A DNA stretch of 5,498 nt, taken from JAGLCW01 sp964427915. GTDB lineage: Bacteria; Caldisericota; Caldisericia; UBA6126. The stretch is from the NCBI GenBank assembly GCA_964427915.1, contig CAYRWA010000025.1, positions 1-5,498 on the forward strand, in the 5' to 3' direction. The notes beneath the pieces are model-generated. The model did not search any database, was not told where the DNA came from, and saw only the letters and a list, made by a program, of their open reading frames with translations. The position numbers were made by a program, and so were the translations under genes. Within the stretch, counting starts at the first letter, position 1; each line of letters opens with the position of its first letter. This document shows positions 5,414-5,498 of the stretch, piece by piece.

Positions 5414-5498
5414 ATGGCTAAAGAAAAATTTGAACGAACAAAACCGCATGTCAATGTAGGTACCATCGGTCATATTGACCATGGAAAAACCACCTTGA
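5414..5498 (+). CDS. tuf: Elongation factor Tu, first 28 codons (partial, runs off right edge)
   Basis: EF-Tu is the GTPase that delivers aminoacyl-tRNA to the ribosomal A site. The visible residues begin MAKEKFERTKPHVNVGT, the near-invariant bacterial EF-Tu N-terminus. They include the G1 P-loop GHIDHGKT at residues 19-26, with Ile where Val is commoner. The window ends one base into codon 29; the last four bases TTGA are Leu28 plus one base, not a stop codon. Its position after Thr-Tyr-Gly-Thr tRNAs matches tufB of E. coli; whether the genome has a second tuf copy cannot be seen. Confidence 0.97.
   Translation, partial: MAKEKFERTKPHVNVGTIGHIDHGKTTL

Overview
The window is a piece of bacterial chromosome, leaning AT-rich by eye, made almost entirely of translation genes. 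From left to right it holds the 5' end of enolase (minus strand, running off the left edge). On the plus strand follow trpS (TrpRS), gltX (GluRS), cysS (CysRS), an RlmB/TrmH-type RNA 2'-O-methyltransferase, four tRNA genes, and the first 28 codons of tuf (EF-Tu), cut by the right edge. The tRNAs are Thr-UGU, Tyr-GUA, Gly-UCC and Thr-GGU. No stretch longer than about 300 bases lacks a gene. I see no mobile element, CRISPR array, phage gene, riboswitch or rho-independent terminator.

Layout. Positions 171-247 are a compact divergent control region: a TATAAT box pointing right to trpS overlaps a TATACT box pointing left to eno. The synthetase block is tightly packed: trpS and gltX overlap by 14 nt, gltX and cysS are 12 nt apart, and cysS and the methyltransferase overlap by 4 nt (ATGA). 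They are probably co-transcribed and partly translationally coupled. A strong sigma70-type promoter (TTGACA, 16 nt, TAAAAT) starts 5 nt after the methyltransferase stop codon and should drive the tRNA-tuf unit. A second promoter-like element (TTGAAA, 15 nt, TATAAT) lies between the first tRNA-Thr and tRNA-Tyr.

Context. The tRNA order Thr(UGU)-Tyr(GUA)-Gly(UCC)-Thr(GGU)-tuf matches the thrU-tyrU-glyT-thrT-tufB operon of Escherichia coli. The gltX-cysS-rlmB order recalls the Bacillus subtilis gltX-cysE-cysS-mrnC-rlmB region, without cysE and mrnC. The gene content is housekeeping, so this is core chromosome rather than an accessory island. I cannot name the phylum safely. The TrpRS subtype and the cysS-rlmB-tRNA-tuf linkage would suit a low-GC deltaproteobacterium-like or other deep-branching Gram-negative lineage, but that is inference.

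The most interesting detail is in TrpRS: four cysteines spaced C-x20-C-x6-C-x2-C, close to the [4Fe-4S] motif described for Thermotoga maritima TrpRS. I found no convincing new multi-gene system. The other findings concern gene order, promoter architecture, start-codon choice and unusual residues in conserved motifs.
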